A stretch of DNA of 64,000 nucleotides from Protula sp. h YS-2021. Its lineage: Eukaryota; Annelida; Polychaeta; Sabellida; Serpulidae. The stretch covers positions 33,089,544 to 33,153,543 of the forward strand of contig OX457034.1 in assembly GCA_949752745.1 (NCBI GenBank), given 5' to 3'. Under the pieces are notes generated by a model. It worked only from the letters and a program-made list of their open reading frames with translations. It was not told the origin of the DNA and searched no databases. A program made the position numbers and the translations under genes. Shown here piece after piece: positions 60,862-64,000 of the stretch (the first letter of the stretch is position 1; every line of letters starts with the position of its first letter).

Positions 60862-62145
60862 TTACATAGTTATTACTAAGTTTCTTCCAGGACTGTTCTG
60901 ACCATTTATCCAATCACTAAGACATGAATAAATCTTTTTTATGAAAAAGCAGTCTCGCTGTTCTAAAACCCATTCATTTAACACTTGCCTGGAGAAAACT
61001 TTGCCTTTATAAAAGTGCAATTTATAGCGTTCAGAGTGACCTGAAAACACTGTTGGATGGTACATAATTCATACTCGCCAAATCTCTCGTCAAATTCCGT
61101 CTCTCTATCTGTTTTGGTAACTGGTAGCATGAAGGATGTATATGGCTAGAAAGGCTTACTTTAAAAATATATATAAAAAAGTTACATAGTTATTACTAAG
61201 TTTCTTCCAGGACTGTTCTGACCATTAATCCAATCACTAAGACATGAATAAATCTATTTATGAAAAATCTGTCTCGCTGTTCTAAAACCCATTCATTTAA
61301 CACTTGCCTGGAGAAAACCTTGCCTTTATAAAAGTGCAATTTATAGCGCTCAGAGTGACCTGAAAACACTGCAGGATGGTACATAATTCATACTCGCCAA
61401 ATCTCTCGTCAAATTCCGTCTCTCTATCTGTGTTGGTAACTGGTAGCATGAAGGATGTATATGGGTAGAGAGGCTTACCTTGAAAATGTATATCAAAAAG
61501 TTACATAGTTATTACTAAGTTTCTTCCAGGACTGTTCTGACCATTTATCCAATCACTAAGACATGAATAAATCTTTTTTATGAAAAAGCAGTCTCGCTGT
61601 TCTAAAACCCATTCATTTAACACTTGCCTGGAGAAAACTTTGCCTTTATAAAAGTGCAATTTATAGCGTTCAGAGTGACCTGAAAACACTGTTGGATGGT
61701 ACATAATTCATACTCGCCAAATCTCTCGTCAAATTCCGTCTCTCTATCTGTTTTGGTAACTGGTAGCATGAAGGATGTATATGGGTAGAAAGGCTTACTT
61801 TAAAAATATATATAAAAAAGTTACATAGTTATTACTAAGTTTCTTCCAGGACTGTTCTGACCATTAATCCAATCACTAAGACATGAATAAATCTATTTAT
61901 GAAAAATCTGTCTCGCTGTTCTAAAACCCATTCATTTAACACTTGCCTGGAGAAAACCTTGCCTTTATAAAAGTGCAATTTATAGCGCTCAGAGTGACCT
62001 GAAAACACTGCAGGATGGTACATAATTCATACTCGCCAAATCTCTCGTCAAATTCCGTCTCTCTATCTGTGTTGGTAACTGGTAGCATGAAGGATGTATA
62101 TGGGTAGAGAGGCTTACTTTGAAAATGTATATCAAAAAGTTACAT
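60862..62145. repeat. Tandem 2-monomer duplication (639 bp)
   Basis: The dimer with aatcttttttatgaaaaagcag, tctgttttggtaac, atatataaaaaag, gaaaaccttgcc and actgcaggatgg is repeated with a 639-bp offset (60862/61501 and 61196/61835). Only the monomers' first-position differences separate the copies. Confidence 0.88.
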
Positions 62146-64000
62146 AGTTATTACTAAGTTTCTTCCAGGACTGTTCTGACCATTTATCCAATCACTAAGA
62201 CATGAATAAATCTATTTATGAAAAATCTGTCTCGCTGTTCTAAAACCCATTCATTTAACACTTGCCTGGAGAAAACTTTGCTTTATAAAAGTGCAATTTA
62301 TAGCGTTCAGAGTGACCTGAAAACACTGTTGGATGGTACATAATTCATAGTCGCCAAATCTCTCGTCAAATTCCGTCTCTCTATCTGTTTTGGTAACTGG
62401 TAGCATGAAGGATGTATATGGCTAGAGAGGCTTACTTTAAAAATATATATAAAAAAGTTACATAGTTATTACTAAGTTTCTTCCAGGACTGTTCTGACCA
62501 TTAATCCAATCACTAAGACATGAATAAATCTATTTATGAAAAAGCTGTCTCGCTGTTCTAAAACCCATTCATTTAACACTTGCCTGGAGAAAACTTTGCC
62601 TTTATAAAAGTGCAATTAATAGCGTTCAGAGTGACCTGAAAACACTGCTGGATGGTACATAATTCATACTCGCCAAATCTCTCGTCAAATTCCGTCTCTC
62701 TATCTGTGTTGGTAACTGGTAGCATGAAGGATGTATATGGCTAGAAAGGCTTACTTTAAAAATATATATCAAAAAATTACATAGGTATTACTAAGTTTCT
62801 TCCAGGACTGTTCTGACCATTTATCCAATCACTAAGACATGAATAAATCTATTTATGAAAAATCTGTCTCGCTGCTCTAAAACCAATTCATTTAACACTT
62901 GCCTGGAGAAAACTTTGCCTTTATAAAAGTGCAATTTAGAGCGTTCAGAGTGACTTAAAAACACTGCTGGATGGTACATAATTCATACTGGCCAAATCTC
63001 TCGTCAAATTCCGTCTCTCTATCTGTGTTGGTAACTGGTAGCATGAAGGATGTATATGGCTAGAAAGGCTTACTTTAAAAATATATATCAAAAAGTTACA
63101 TAGTTATTATTAAGTTTCTTCCAGGACTGTTCTGACCATTTATCCAATCACTAAGACATGAATAAATCTATTTATGAAAAAGCTGTCTCGCTGTTCTAAA
63201 ATCCATTCATTTAACACTTGCCTAGGGAAAACTTTGCCTTTATAAAAGTGCAATTTATAGCGTTCAGAGTGACCTGAAAACACTGCTGGATGGTACATAA
63301 TTCATACTCGCCAAATCTCTCGTCAAATTCCGTCTCTCTATCTGTGTTGGTAACTGGTAGCATGAAGGATGTATATGGCTAGAAAGGCTTACTTTAAAAA
63401 TATATATCAAAAAGTTACATAGTTATTACTAAGTTTCTTCCAGGACTGTTCTGACCATTTATCCAATCACTAAGACATGAATAAATCTATTTATGAAAAA
63501 GCTGTCTCGCTGTTCTAAAACCCATTCATTTAACACTTGGCTAGAGAAAACTTTGCCTTTATAAAAGTGCAATTTATAGCGTTCAGAGTGACCTGAAAAC
63601 ACTGCTGGATGGTACATAATTCATACTCGCCAAATCTCTCGTCAAATTCCGTCTCTCTATCTGTGTTGGTAACTGGTAGCATGAAGGATGTATATGGCTA
63701 GAAAGGCTTACTTTAAAAATATATATCAAAAAGTTACATAGTTATTACTAAGTTTTTTCCAGGACTGTTCTGACCATTTATCCAATCACTAAGACATGAA
63801 TAAATCTATTTATGAAAAATCTGTCTCGCTGTTCTAAAACCCATTCATTTAACACTTGCCTGGAGAAAACTTTGCCTTTATAAAAGTGCAATTTATAGCG
63901 TTCAGAGTGACCTGAAAACACTGCTGGATGGTACATAATTCATACTCGCCAAATCTCTCGTCAAATTCCGTCTCTTTATCTGTGTTGGTAACTGGTAGCA

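Larger units (their letters stand above)
46160..64000. repeat. 319-bp satellite array, block C (~56 monomers)
   Basis: Same monomer and orientation as blocks A and B, continuing to the window end. Monomers here show more private changes than block A (for example cattctcgcc, gggtagagagg, aaatgtatatc, taaccggtag), mixed with segmental duplications listed separately. No gene is seen. Confidence 0.98.

Overview
The window is animal (metazoan) repetitive DNA, probably from an invertebrate; I cannot name the species. About 45.4 kb of the 64 kb is one tandem satellite with a ~319-bp monomer, all in one orientation, and both window edges lie inside it. Two mobile elements interrupt the array, each flanked by a clean target-site duplication. 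Nothing looks bacterial: there is no dense gene packing, operon or ribosome-binding-site pattern.

Layout: (1) 1-13729, satellite block A, ~43 monomers, with 3-, 4- and 5-monomer higher-order repeats. (2) 13730-26051, a 12,322-bp Ty3/gypsy-type LTR retrotransposon on the minus strand, with 290-bp and 346-bp LTRs, TSD ATAA and a tRNA-Leu-like primer-binding site. It has one long gag-pol frame, an extra multi-zinc-finger gene (ORF3) where an env gene would sit, and an unusual ~4.6-kb untranslated 3' region full of small tandem repeats. (3) 26052-39869, satellite block B, ~43 monomers, including a 7-monomer tandem duplication. (4) 39870-46159, a 6,290-bp foldback element with TSD GCTAGA. Its inverted arms are 2.3 and 2.65 kb and are built almost wholly from short tandem repeats. 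The arms enclose a ~1.3-kb single-copy core with one gene for a 245-aa acidic two-zinc-finger protein. (5) 46160-64000, satellite block C, ~56 monomers with further segmental duplications.

The gypsy copy is young by its LTRs (2-3 substitutions plus a 56-bp duplication in one LTR) but appears non-autonomous. Gag is joined in frame to the middle of reverse transcriptase, removing the region where the zinc knuckle, protease and first RT catalytic Asp would be. The RNase H catalytic Glu position is Val, and a TGA interrupts the integrase C-terminus.

The most unusual object is the foldback element. Its repeat arrays coincide one after another with textbook animal transcription-factor sites: CRE, ETS, CACGTG, CCAAT, forkhead and POU octamer. 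A perfect 13-bp Maf-recognition palindrome lies in a hairpin at the arm/core boundary. Five perfect CREs and a TATA box sit upstream of the single zinc-finger gene. It encodes no transposase, so it must be moved in trans if it is mobile. Its AG...CT ends, long inverted repeats and 6-bp TSD suggest a Polinton/Maverick-type integrase, which is an inference.
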